A stretch of DNA of 64,000 nucleotides. Source: Aurantiochytrium sp. KH105. Taxonomy: Eukaryota; Sar; Bigyra; Thraustochytrida; Thraustochytriidae. A program made the translations under genes and the position numbers. The notes beneath the pieces were generated by a model. That model was not told the DNA's origin. It was given only the letters and a program-made list of their open reading frames with translations, and searched no databases. Location: NCBI GenBank assembly GCA_003116975.1, contig BGKB01000003.1, forward strand, positions 1 to 64,000, read 5' to 3'. This document shows positions 49,535-58,800 of this stretch, piece by piece; the first letter of the stretch is position 1, and every line of letters begins with the position of its first letter.

Positions 49535-49778
49535 AATGCAGTGCATCTTTCAGACCGCGGGGTATTTAGCCCCGCGAAGTATATTTTAGAGCCCACGTGA
49601 GTGCGATCTCACAAAAGTTTGCACATTTCTCTTCGCGTGTTCTACTTTGCCATTATTCAAGAATTTGCCCGACCATTTTTTAGAGGACGTGATCGGCAAC
49701 GTCGATGAAGCTTTGCTTTTAGATTCCGCGAATGAAGCTTGGCCGGTCAGCATTGGAAAAATTGCGCATCTTCGGCTT

Positions 49779-51077
49779 TTAACGAATTGCGCATTTTCGG
49801 TCTTGGGCTTGATCATCCTTTTGTTGTGCCATGTTTACGTCCTGTTTGACTTCCTTTTCGATTTTTGATGCAGTCGACGGAGCCGCATCGAAAGATGCAG
49901 GCTTCGGGGCGACCTTGACGTGCTCAGTGAGGGGACCTAGAGAAACGCGAGACAACTTCTTGTGCGCGACAGATTGCGGACTCTCAAGATAAGCGCGCTT
50001 TCTCTGTCGGAAGACGGCCGAGACCTCTGGCGTCATTTCTGCAGCGAGATCTGCAATGTATCCAGCGAGCGCGAACATGACGCTGTAAGTGACGAGTGCG
50101 TTGACGGCAGTCACAAAATCAGGAGTACCGATGGATCCCACGACTTCGGCAGTCACAAAGACGCCATAGGCGTAGTTGTCAAGCGCCCTAAAGCTGCGCA
50201 GACCGGTTTCAGGATCGATCATCTCGTGAGTGAAATCAAATTGAGGACCTCTTCCTCCCCAGCCAGTCCCGTCCGCAGCAATGCGAAGCTCTGTCCTGAC
50301 CTCTTTTCCATTCCACGATCCCTCATTAAGATAGGAAAAGCGAAAGGTAAGGCGAATGCCCGTCAAGCGGTACGATGGGTCGCCCACAGACGCAGAGATG
50401 GACGCGCCGTAATTCGTCGCATCGAGGCTTGCAATATCTGCAGCGTGGAGCATTTCCGATAGACTCACACTAACTACCTCGCCGGCCGCAAAGCTTTTCA
50501 AGGTATTGCCATTGGAGTCAACGAGATCAAGCGCCGGGTCGCTTTCGATGCGAAATGATGTGGCCATGGCATGATTCAATGAAACGACGATATCATCAAT
50601 GCCAACCACAAAGTTATTACGAAGCGTGGTTTCTTTTGACACGCATTGAAATGAAGAAAGGTGACAACCACTGCAAACGTGTGAGGTCTCTTGCGAATAT
50701 GTCATGATGAAAAGTCCTCCAGAGGGCAGCTTACTAAAGACTTCGCCATAGGCAAACTCGCGACAGCTATTGTTCAGATAGGCAAAGTCTTCACTGTAGA
50801 TGTAGTCCGTGTCTGGATCGTTGCAGTATGCAGGCAGTTCGCTTTGCAGAGAATTGTATCCTGTGACCCACATGTTTGATGCCCCGGTGGGTACTTCTTC
50901 ATAAAAGTATGACCTGTTTCCCAGCACTGACCAGGACATGTAGGCGAATACGAGCATTTGGGCCAAGCGGAGAACAATGCCGACCCGAACATTCTCGACG
51001 ATAATAAAGGATGCAGTCTTGTGTCTGATGAAAAGCCGAAGCGGCCACCATCTCGGGCTTGATCGACAGGACAACAT
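49779..51077 (-). CDS. P2X-receptor-like channel, copy 2
   Basis: 432 residues from ATG 51077. A close paralogue of the 47402-48685 gene in the same orientation, with the same two spans and ectodomain. Long stretches are identical, for example SFRALDNYAYG, VVGSIGTPDFVTAVNALV and FIRHKTASFIIVENVRVGI. Differences cluster in the middle of the ectodomain (HVCSGCHLSSFQC for RVSTDCDVSFRQC, which adds a Cys) and at the C-terminus, where it reads QDRKCAIR instead of stopping at PDK. Similarity continues into the 3' flank, so the duplication unit is larger than the coding region. As in copy 1, the canonical ATP-contact residues are not visible. The pair probably arose by tandem duplication and could form heterotrimers (inference). 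Confidence 0.72.
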   Translation of the reverse strand: MLSCRSSPRWWPLRLFIRHKTASFIIVENVRVGIVLRLAQMLVFAYMSWSVLGNRSYFYEEVPTGASNMWVTGYNSLQSELPAYCNDPDTDYIYSEDFAYLNNSCREFAYGEVFSKLPSGGLFIMTYSQETSHVCSGCHLSSFQCVSKETTLRNNFVVGIDDIVVSLNHAMATSFRIESDPALDLVDSNGNTLKSFAAGEVVSVSLSEMLHAADIASLDATNYGASISASVGDPSYRLTGIRLTFRFSYLNEGSWNGKEVRTELRIAADGTGWGGRGPQFDFTHEMIDPETGLRSFRALDNYAYGVFVTAEVVGSIGTPDFVTAVNALVTYSVMFALAGYIADLAAEMTPEVSAVFRQRKRAYLESPQSVAHKKLSRVSLGPLTEHVKVAPKPASFDAAPSTASKIEKEVKQDVNMAQQKDDQAQDRKCAIR

Positions 51078-51103
51078 GAAGTTTTGATGATGAAAACCGT
51101 AGA

Positions 51104-51397
51104 ATGGACGCGCGTCCTCCGAGGCTCAAGGGTTCGGAAGCTGCCAAGCTTGTCAAGGCTGCGAAGTCTGACTATAGCAATGAGTCAGGAGATGCATTTG
51201 CAGTCTGCTGGCTGCATCTTGCTTGTGCGCTGCTGGAGCAGTACCAGGAAATAAGAAAGGACCATTCACGCGGCTTGGCTCCCTCCACCTTTGAAAAGAT
51301 CGGTTTCTTTTCTTCTTCCAACCACTGGCCCCTGCCGAAGCTTCGGCAGGGTCTTGAGCCACGCTGTCCGATTGCCACATACCCTTTACTTTTATAA
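51104..51397 (+). CDS. Possible 97-residue protein or remnant (weak)
   Basis: Begins MDARPPRLKGSEAAKLVKAA and has a helical middle (FAVCWLHLACALLEQYQEIR). The frame passes through the 22-bp palindrome near its end. It starts only 27 bases from the divergent P2X-like copy 2, which argues against an independent gene. No family recognised. Confidence 0.18.
   Translation: MDARPPRLKGSEAAKLVKAAKSDYSNESGDAFAVCWLHLACALLEQYQEIRKDHSRGLAPSTFEKIGFFSSSNHWPLPKLRQGLEPRCPIATYPLLL
51330..51351. repeat. 22-bp perfect palindrome
   Basis: CCCTGCCGAAG followed directly by its reverse complement, centred on AAGCTT, with no loop. Confidence 0.95.
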
Positions 51398-51932
51398 TAA
51401 AGACGCTTAGCGAGCGACCCAGTGCAGCTTAATATTGCACCACACTTGTACGGCAGGATCTCGGCCATGGGAAAATGAAAAGAAATTAAGGTTGTTTCCG
51501 TCCTACCTGGGTGTGGGTGACTGCGAAGAAGGATCTTCGAAACGGCCCGGTCTTCACTTGCTTGCCGGGACAAAACGCTTCCTCTGCGAACTAGTAGGAT
51601 GTGAAGCCATCGCACGGTTCAACGACTGGGGGCTGCCGGTTCAACCTTCACGGCGCAGTCTGGGACTCGAACTCATTCAAGTTGTTTGGCTTTGCAACGG
51701 ACAAAAAAGTTCCTGGTACATGCACATCGACGCGCCGGAACATCAGCCAGCCAGCCAGCTAGCTAGCCAGCCGGGTGAGCAGGGCAAGCGGGCTGCTCCT
51801 TGCCTTGCGCCCTCCTCCTTCCTCTCCATCGTGCGTCAGCGCGCGGCTCCAGGAAAAAGTGGAAGATAAACCAGTATTTGTTGCCTTTGCAATTGATCGT
51901 CCGCAACATAGTAAACACAAAGTGAGAGCAAT

Positions 51933-51955
51933 AACGGGTCGCCTGACGACCCGTT
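51933..51955. repeat. 9-bp inverted repeat, 5-base loop
   Basis: AACGGGTCG, loop CCTGA, CGACCCGTT. A perfect stem. Confidence 0.85.
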
Positions 51956-52614
51956 TCCGCGCGCGCATCTGCGGGGGAGTTCTCTACAATCTTCAGGTCA
52001 TAGCCAAGGCCTGGGTTCGGACAAAACAAATTATCGTGGCTTGAGCAGATGATCTAACGACTTTCACCGGCTGCGAGTTTGACGAATCCCATTCACTCTT
52101 GCGAGCGGGTCAACATGATCATTGACGCGTTGCCAATCGAGGAGAAGAATACCCAAAACATTCTTTTCCCTCAGCTCATTCTTTTCCTTCGGACCACGTT
52201 TGAACTCCACCATGCCAGTGAGAGTAATGATCCTTGTTCATGCCGCAGTCAGTCAGTAAAAGAGAGAGATATCACGGGAGTTTTGTGTTTTCCTGAAAAA
52301 AGAGGATTGAGCTGGTTTTGAAGTTAGCCAGCCGTCCAAAAGTGAAGAAATTCGACGATGTCAGAATTGAGCTTAAAAAAAAGTGTAAAATGAGCCAGTC
52401 ACCAAGAAAACAAAGAAGAAGCAGACGAAGAAGAAGAAGAAGAAGAAGACGAAGAAGTGAAAAGTCACGTAAAATAGCGGGAATGCAAATGGCCAGCATC
52501 GCGATCATGCGACGATGCCAGGGACCTACTTGCCTGACTAGCTAGCTAGAGGGTGTTCTGCAGATTGCGCAAACAAGACAATGTGCTTGCGCTCGTTCGA
52601 TACGTTCATGATGT

Positions 52615-53037
52615 CTACATGTGCTTGACGGCCTGGTTGACGCGCTCGCCGATCTTGTTGAGCGAGGCGAGGTTCGTGTCAACGCACTTGTTGGCGCAGG
52701 CCTCGGCCTCCTTCTGCAGACGATTGATGAGCTCTGGGGTCTGGGCGTTCGGGTCGGCGGGGATCTGGTCCTGGGCGCGGTCGTTGCAGCCCATGGCGCA
52801 CCGCTGCAGGCGCTGCTGAAAGGTCTCGAGCTCCTGGGAAATGATACTCTCGGTCTGCGCGGTCTTGCGCTGGCACTCCTGCACGCAGTTCTGCAGCTGC
52901 TCGTTGCCGACGGCGCTGTCGCAGCACTTGGCGCTGCACAGGAACGCCTCCTTGCGCATGGGCCGAATCCGCTGCTTCTCCAAGGACTCCAGCAGGTCCC
53001 CGACGGCCTGCTGCACGCGCGTGTTAGGATCCCCCAT
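52615..53037 (-). CDS. FAM136A: FAM136A family (DUF842) protein
   Basis: 140 residues from ATG 53037, close to the 138 of human FAM136A. It has four paired-cysteine sites at the family positions: CSAKCC, CVQEC, CAMGCNDRAQD and CANKCVD, matching human CSASCC, CIERC, CTMHCNDKAKD and CVTKCVD. Other conserved pieces are ELETFQQRLQRC and the N-terminal VQQAVGDLLESLEKQRIR. Twin C-x3-C proteins of this kind are imported to the mitochondrial intermembrane space. FAM136A's exact role is unsettled, with links to respiratory-chain stability. The leader upstream is a GCTCT/CGCTC pentamer tract (about 53060-53150). Confidence 0.93.
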   Translation of the reverse strand: MGDPNTRVQQAVGDLLESLEKQRIRPMRKEAFLCSAKCCDSAVGNEQLQNCVQECQRKTAQTESIISQELETFQQRLQRCAMGCNDRAQDQIPADPNAQTPELINRLQKEAEACANKCVDTNLASLNKIGERVNQAVKHM

Positions 53038-53318
53038 CTTCTCGACTCGGCCCTTCCCGACTCTCCTGCTGCTCGCTCGCTCGCTCTCCGCTCGCTCTGC
53101 GCTCGCCCTCGCTCTGCTCTCCGCTCGCTCTCGGCTCGACCTGCTCTGCGCTTTCCTCCGCGAATCCTTTCTGCGCGACCCGCCTCGCACGCCGCGGCAG
53201 CTCGCCGCGCTCTCCTCTCTCTCTCTCCTCACAGTCAGCGCCTCCTGCTTCCCGCCCTCCGAGGCCTCGAACGCGGGAGCGTCTATTGCGGGTTAGTCCG
53301 CACTTGGCCGCGCCCGAA

Positions 53319-53809
53319 ATGGGCGGCTGCGGAGGCCGCGGCTCAGGTCCATCCATCGCGCCGTCGAGGCAACAATCCAGAAGTCCTCGGCGCGCCCGCC
53401 GCCGCCGGAGAGAAGAAGCCTCGAGGGGCAGAGCCGCAACGAAAGCGGCGGCGACGACGACGTCAGCTGCGGCTGCGAGGTCAAGCAGGTGAGTGCGGAG
53501 CGTGCGCATGCCGATCACGTCCACGCGAAGGGCGACGACGGGGTTGATTATCGAGAGAAGAGGAGGGAGGAGGAGGAGGAGGAGGGCAGGAGAGAAGAGG
53601 GCTCGCTCTAATACCGGGAGGATTGGACTCAAGACGTCCTCGCCGGCTTCGCAACGGGCCGATACGTTCGCTTCCTTTTTGAGAATAGGCGCCTCACGGC
53701 AGGCGTGGCAGCGTTCGTGCTGCTTCGCCAACGTGCCCCAGGGTGGACAAGGAAGCTCAAATCCAACACAGCTCTTGTACAACACGGTCTCGAAGAATTG
53801 ACAGACTGA
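53319..53809 (+). CDS. Candidate two-exon small gene
   Basis: Exon 1 runs from ATG 53319 (GAAATGGGC) to 53488, ending at a consensus donor CAG|GTGAGT. Downstream, 53633-53809 is a gene-like frame (DVLAGFATGRYVRFLFENRR, then LTAGVAAFVLLRQRAPGW, ending GLEELTD, TGA at 53807). An upstream in-frame TAA and the absence of an ATG mean it needs splicing. With exon 1 in the ATG frame, the phase fits the acceptor TTCCTTTTTGAGAATAG (exon 2 from 53685), giving about 97 residues with an Arg-rich head and a short hydrophobic segment. Acceptors nearer 53633 would keep more of the frame but need a different exon-1 phase. An Arg-rich, Ala-rich head plus one hydrophobic helix would suit a small mitochondrial protein. 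Unrecognised. Confidence 0.35.
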
Positions 53810-54350
53810 CGAAATTTCAATCAAAATCACAGCATCGCAATGTCACATAATCAACAAGATCATCTTATCGTCGAAAACCAGGGAGTCGATCAAAGGTCTT
53901 TCTTCCCTTCTCTGCCCCTACTTTATTTACTTTACGTTCATTCAACGCTTGTGCATCTTGCTTGTCTATCTGTATGTCTGACGTGTGCGCCCGAGCACCG
54001 ATTTGACGCACAGAGGACGCTTCTTCTGTCTGCAGCTGCAAAGAAAGCGTGCGATGCGCGAAGGAAAAGGGAGACAAATTTCGCCAACGGCCCGTTTTTG
54101 ACTGAGAAGACGCCTTTCACGTCCTCAACAGCTTCACACCGGGCCAACAGCAAATCTCCCTTGCTCCACGACCACGCTTGCGCGTTACGCAAAGATATCC
54201 TGTTGTTGAAGGGGAGACGCTCAGCGGTTTTCTCTTTGCAGCAGATATTCTAGTTGATGCCAGGGCAGGTCGAGGAGCACACATTTCATAGTCTTGCACG
54301 CTCTTCGTGCATTGTGCTGTCCCACAGCGCTTGCATACGTGTTTGTTTGT

Positions 54351-54429
<79 letters not shown>
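54351..54429. repeat. TTGC tetranucleotide array
   Basis: About 19-20 perfect CTTG/TTGC units, preceded by GTTT variants. Confidence 0.95.
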
Positions 54430-54431
<2 letters not shown>

Positions 54432-54586
54432 TACTGCATTTCGATGAAAATGGAAATTGAGCGGTGAAACATCAGCAGCAATGCACGTGCATACCTTTTC
54501 CACATTCGGACACACGGAGTCTGCTCTGGGTCGCGGTCTTCGGCGGCAGAATCTACAGCGTATGAAAAGAACTTGTAGCGTTTCCA

Positions 54587-55474
54587 TTATACCTCATCGT
54601 CATCCTCATCGTCACTCTCGGCATCCGGCGTACGTGGGCCGTTGAGTCCAAATTCATCCTTGATCTCATCCACACGTGCTAGAAACCGCTCAATTTCCAT
54701 GGCCTCGGGAGTCATGTCAAACACGTGCCCGTCTACATCTTCTGCAGTGACCCGCCGCAGCTGCCCGCGAGCAGTCTCGACCTCGTCCACCTTGCTCTTT
54801 TCGCCGTTGCCCTGTTTCTGGTTCTCTGTTTCGCCATCGCCGTTTTCGTTGCTTTTTTTCATGTCTTCGCGGCGCTTTAAATTTGCTGCAATTAATGCCT
54901 TACGCTTCGCATCCGCCTCAATTTGGTAAGGACGCGAGCGCACCCTCGAGTTATTTCGGCGAAGGGTCCCAGCATCAATGCTTGAGATCCGCCAAGGTGG
55001 CCAGCACACATATCGAACCGTACCCTGGATAAGTCCCAGAGGCACGGGGCCGAACTCATTGCTATCGATACTATGCTCTGCGTTGTCACCCTCGAGCCAT
55101 CCCTGGCCCTTGCCAATGTGCACGTAATTGCCTTCGCGATCCTCCACCCAATCCCCTTCAACCGCGACGAGACGCTTGATCAGGAAGCGCGTTGGGTCCT
55201 CCACAGACTGGCACAGAACCACGCTACCGCGCTCGTATCGACCGGCGCGGATGCTCAGCTTGTCGACCATCACGATGTCCTGCCAGTACCGCGCGAAAAA
55301 GTACTTGCGCAGCGTCTCAGCGTCGGGCGTCGGGTTGATCGTCGGCTGCATCGACACGCCCAACGCCGCGCAGTAGTCCACCACATTGTCCTTGACCGCG
55401 ATGGCCACCGGCAGCGCCGTCAGCACCGCGCCGACGCCGCGCCCCACGCTGCGCAGCCTCGCCGACGCGCTCAT
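54587..55474 (-). CDS. IMP2: Mitochondrial inner-membrane protease subunit 2 (IMP2-like)
   Basis: 295 residues from ATG 55474 (MSASARLRSVGRG); the frame upstream is a translated pentamer leader. It is an S26 signal peptidase: an N-terminal hydrophobic helix (AVLTALPVAIAV), the nucleophile motif GVSMQPT with Ser41, the general base in FLIKRLVAVEGD (Lys100), and the box GDNAEHSIDSNEFGPVP (129-145). The N-terminal NPTP-type loop and GLIQGTVRYVCWPPWR after the catalytic box fit IMP2/IMMP2L, which removes sorting peptides from intermembrane-space proteins. It is unusual in having a charged tail of about 110 residues (from about 185, ending in ESDDEDDDEV) absent from the usual about 175-residue enzyme. 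Head to head with a probable mitochondrial RNA-binding protein. Confidence 0.92.
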   Translation of the reverse strand: MSASARLRSVGRGVGAVLTALPVAIAVKDNVVDYCAALGVSMQPTINPTPDAETLRKYFFARYWQDIVMVDKLSIRAGRYERGSVVLCQSVEDPTRFLIKRLVAVEGDWVEDREGNYVHIGKGQGWLEGDNAEHSIDSNEFGPVPLGLIQGTVRYVCWPPWRISSIDAGTLRRNNSRVRSRPYQIEADAKRKALIAANLKRREDMKKSNENGDGETENQKQGNGEKSKVDEVETARGQLRRVTAEDVDGHVFDMTPEAMEIERFLARVDEIKDEFGLNGPRTPDAESDDEDDDEV

Positions 55475-55877
55475 CGCCTCGCTCTGCTCCGCTCCGCTCT
55501 GCTCTGCTTTGCTCCGCTCTGCTCTGCCTTTTCGCGCTTTGCCTTGCCATTCCATTCGCTGCTACATATCCCCATAGGGTCCCCGGGGACCCGTTATAGA
55601 GGTACACACTCAAGGTGTGCACCAGAGACCATCATTATATGCAGCAAACCCGGAGAAATTCACAAGTAAAAGAATAAGGGAATGACGTGGCGTCTGGTGC
55701 GCGAGGCGCCGCACGGGTCCCGTTCGCTCGGTTGGTTGGTCGGGCGCGGCAAGAAGAGGATGGATGATGGACGAGAGGGAAAAGCCGCAAAACCCAGAGC
55801 AAGTGCGCGGGAGAGAGCTGCGGCAGCCCGGGCAGGGCGCCGCGCAGCGCAGCGCAGCGAGCGCGAGAGAGGGAGCC
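55475..55877. promoter_or_regulatory. Bidirectional promoter region, IMP2 / RRM protein
   Basis: 403 bases between divergent starts. The IMP2 side is a CTCTG/CTCCG pentamer tract (55480-55560); the other side has GCGCAGC repeats (55835-55862). A short inverted element GGTCCCCGGGGACC lies at 55578-55591. The role is inferred from orientation. Confidence 0.45.
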
Positions 55878-58800
55878 ATGGTGGGGGCTCGCGTCGGTCC
55901 GCAGGTGCGTGCCTTGCTTGCGCAGAGACCATGGGCGGCCGTCGCAGGCGTCCCGCCGCAAGTCTCGGTTCTGAACACCTCGCGTAGGCGATTTGCGGGG
56001 TCGATGACCTCGTCGTCGTCGTCGTCCTCCTCCTCGATCCTGTCAACGTCAGTGTCGACGACTACGACCACGAGCACGAACACGTCAACGACGAACCCGC
56101 TCGAAGACGCGCTGGACAGCAAGCCAGCACTCGCGGGGTCCACGTCAATCAACACCGCCATTACTGCAGCCACGACAGCCACGGCGATGCGCGAACAGGT
56201 GAGCGCTCCACGAAGCGGATTGCCTGCTGGCGATGAACTCTCGCGCCTCGTCGAGGATGCAATCCGGGTTGACTTGTACCGTGAAGAGAGAGCTGCGCTC
56301 TATCGAATGCGCAAAACACATGAGGACCTCAGCGGCGTGTCCAAAGACAGCAATGGGACGTACAAATTCGACCTCATCGACTCCTTTGGCCGGAGAACCT
56401 CGCGGTCCGGGTTCCGCAATGAGGCCGAAGCCAAGGCCGCCTTTGAGACCGCGCAAAAACGGTACCTTGGTCTTGGCCTTCTCGAGGCCTTCAAAAAGCG
56501 CATCTCTGGAGGCCGAAAACTCGACACGGTCGTCGAAGAGTACCTGAAGAGCGAGTTGCATCAACAAAGTGGCCTGCTCGAGGATGTATGGAACCAACTG
56601 CGCAATTCCTATGGCGAACAGACATTGTCCAGCGCCGAGGAATATCCCACCTTGATTGACAAGGCACAGGTACTCCGCATGACGGAGCAAGAGCACTTGG
56701 AAACCAACCGCAAGATTGTGCAACACGCTAGCAAATTATTTGTCGGAGAAGTAGATAGCGAGACGAGCCACCTCGCCAAGGTAATCGCGGCGCGCCTTCG
56801 GCAGCTCAACCACGCGGTCTCGCGCTCGAGTCGCGACCCTGCGCGGCCATATGCGATGGCTTTCAACTTTGTCACGCAGCCAAATTCCACAATGCGTGAC
56901 TTTATTGACGTCGTGAGCGAGTTCCAGTACAGATCCGCAGGCTTGCAGTCCGAGGCCGTCTTTCCACTCATCGCGGAAGTGCTCAAGGTTGACCGTCTCC
57001 CCGTACTGGAGAGCATCAAGTCCCCCGAGCAGCGTGATCTTGCGCTCTCGGTCTGCGACTTTTCGTTTTCCAAGCCGGACTTTCCACTTCGTATTGAGGA
57101 GGCCATTCCCAATGAATCGAGCCGAAGCGACACTGAGCTGTTCAAAGAGTATGAGCGGGGTTTTGCCGCCTCGAACAAGACTGCCAAGTCGCTCTTGCTC
57201 CGCACGCGTAGCAATCTCAGTGAAACTCTTGGGCCCAACCTCGACGCCGAGCTTCGAACCATGGTCGAAGCCACCTCGCCCTTTCCGATTCCTGGCTCAA
57301 CGCAAGTAAATGCAACCGCAGTGCCAAGGGAAGGCGTGTTTTCCGAGTTTCTCATCAGTCGCTCGCGCGACATTGTGCGCCTTCACGACGCCGTGCGCAA
57401 GACAGAGGTCGGCGACAAAGTCCTTGCGCCCTTTGCAGTCTGGAGCGATCCGCTCGCTCGCAAAGCTGCAGAAAAGTCTGCCGAGCTTCGCGCACTTGTG
57501 CATGAGGAAATCGCGCCAGTGCTCTCCGCTTATCGTGAGGACACGGTGGGGCAAAAGAATACGAGCTCCGTCAAGCTGACGCAAGTAGCGCCAGATGCAG
57601 AAGATGTTAATGACGATCTTCTCACCTTGTCGGAGACCTTGACCAAGACGTCTGCGCCAGATGGCACGGCTCTGGCTTCGCGCCCTGGCCCTGATGTGAA
57701 TGTGGACCAAGTGGTGGATGTCCTCATTAACAAGCTGTCATTCCGGGCCCGTCAGGATGTCTTTGCTCTGATCCGCGTGCTTGCGGGTGGTGGCAAGCAT
57801 TCAGGTCATCGTGTCTCCATGATTGTCGAGGCCATGGTCAATGCCATGGGTGACAAGGCTCCCGAGGTCATGCCGACTCTCATCAAGTTTTTCGATCTCG
57901 ATCCTTTCTGGTACGTGGCAAGCGTAGGACACCTTAACGCCAAGGTAGAGGCGATCGAGGCCTTTGTAGCCCCGGAGCTCGTGAGTATGCGGGAGAGCGC
58001 CAAAATCAAAGTCCCCACGGTTCACAGGTCGCTCAGCTTGTACGACCGCGAAAAGGCCATCTACATCAAAGAGGTGGACGCTGTAGAGCGTCCGAACCGC
58101 AGCGGCTTGGCATTCGACCCACATTCGGATACGCAATCCATGACTACAGAGCAGATCCTTCATCATCATTACGAGGGTCTTCCTGAAGCGCGTGGTGTGG
58201 AGATTGAGCCTTCCCCGCGAATGCTTCGCGAGGCTGCCGCGGCAGATGAGGAATTCCCCACGCAGACTGGCTATGAGTGGCTTGGCTGCGACGGTCTCTG
58301 GTATGAAACGTACGATGATGCGATTCGGACGTGGTACACCCCCGACATTGTCGGTGACTTTGGCGAGGTTGCCGACGAAGCGCGTCTCATCCTGTGCCTT
58401 CGCCGTCAACACGAGCTAGCCTTTGACTCTGCCGAACTGCTGGGTCTCCATCGTGCGGTTCGCCCGGAATCAGGCGATAACCTTGAGCGCGCCCTCCTGC
58501 GCATCGTGCGGTCCGTCGCAACCCCGAGCGAGCGGATGGCCCTCGATCGTCTTTTGGGCAAGATCTGGCTCGAGTCTCGTATCGTGCTTAACCCCGCGGG
58601 CCATTGCATGACCATAGGGCGCTCCAAGCCTTTGCATCGCTTGTACGCACCGTTTCACGCGCAGTTTGGCGAAGAGCGCTGCAAGCTGCTGTATCCATGC
58701 ATCATGCAAAATATACTTGGCGTCACGCCCGAGCGCGTAACCGCGGTCAATGCCATCTTGAACCCAACGCACGACTTTGAAGACTTTGATCAGGATGCTG

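Larger units (their letters stand above)
48686..49778. other. Spacer between the P2X-like copies with repeats and a hairpin
   Basis: 1.1 kb between the start of copy 1 and the stop of copy 2. It holds a 17-bp triplicate array (49297-49353), an 11-bp perfect inverted repeat (49401-49429), and a 33-bp tandem duplication (49469-49534). The last about 45 bases next to copy 2 resemble the 3' flank of copy 1. No gene seen. Confidence 0.5.
51078..52614. other. Long spacer with palindromes, possible decayed element
   Basis: 1.5 kb with no firm gene. It contains a 22-bp perfect palindrome (51330-51351), a 9-bp inverted repeat with a 5-base loop (51933-51955), a GAA/AGAAG run (about 52409-52457) and several medium frames of near-coding composition (51104-51397 plus; 51172-51615 minus; 51850-52044 plus) that might be remnants. 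Confidence 0.4.
53038..54586. other. Divergent region containing a candidate spliced gene and a CTTG array
   Basis: 1.55 kb. The left part is the FAM136A leader; 53319-53809 is a candidate two-exon gene; 53840-54340 has no recognisable gene; 54351-54429 is a tetranucleotide array close to the 3' end of the IMP2 gene. Confidence 0.45.

Noticed and set aside
51601-51700. Possible tRNA (minus-strand GTTCGAGTCCC resembling a B box)
   Set aside because: The flanking bases do not form the T-arm stem, and no A box or acceptor stem could be paired.
54221-54587. Frames rich in Ala-Ser-Lys-Gln or Cys-Leu-Leu-Ala repeats
   Set aside because: Translations of the TTGC tetranucleotide array.
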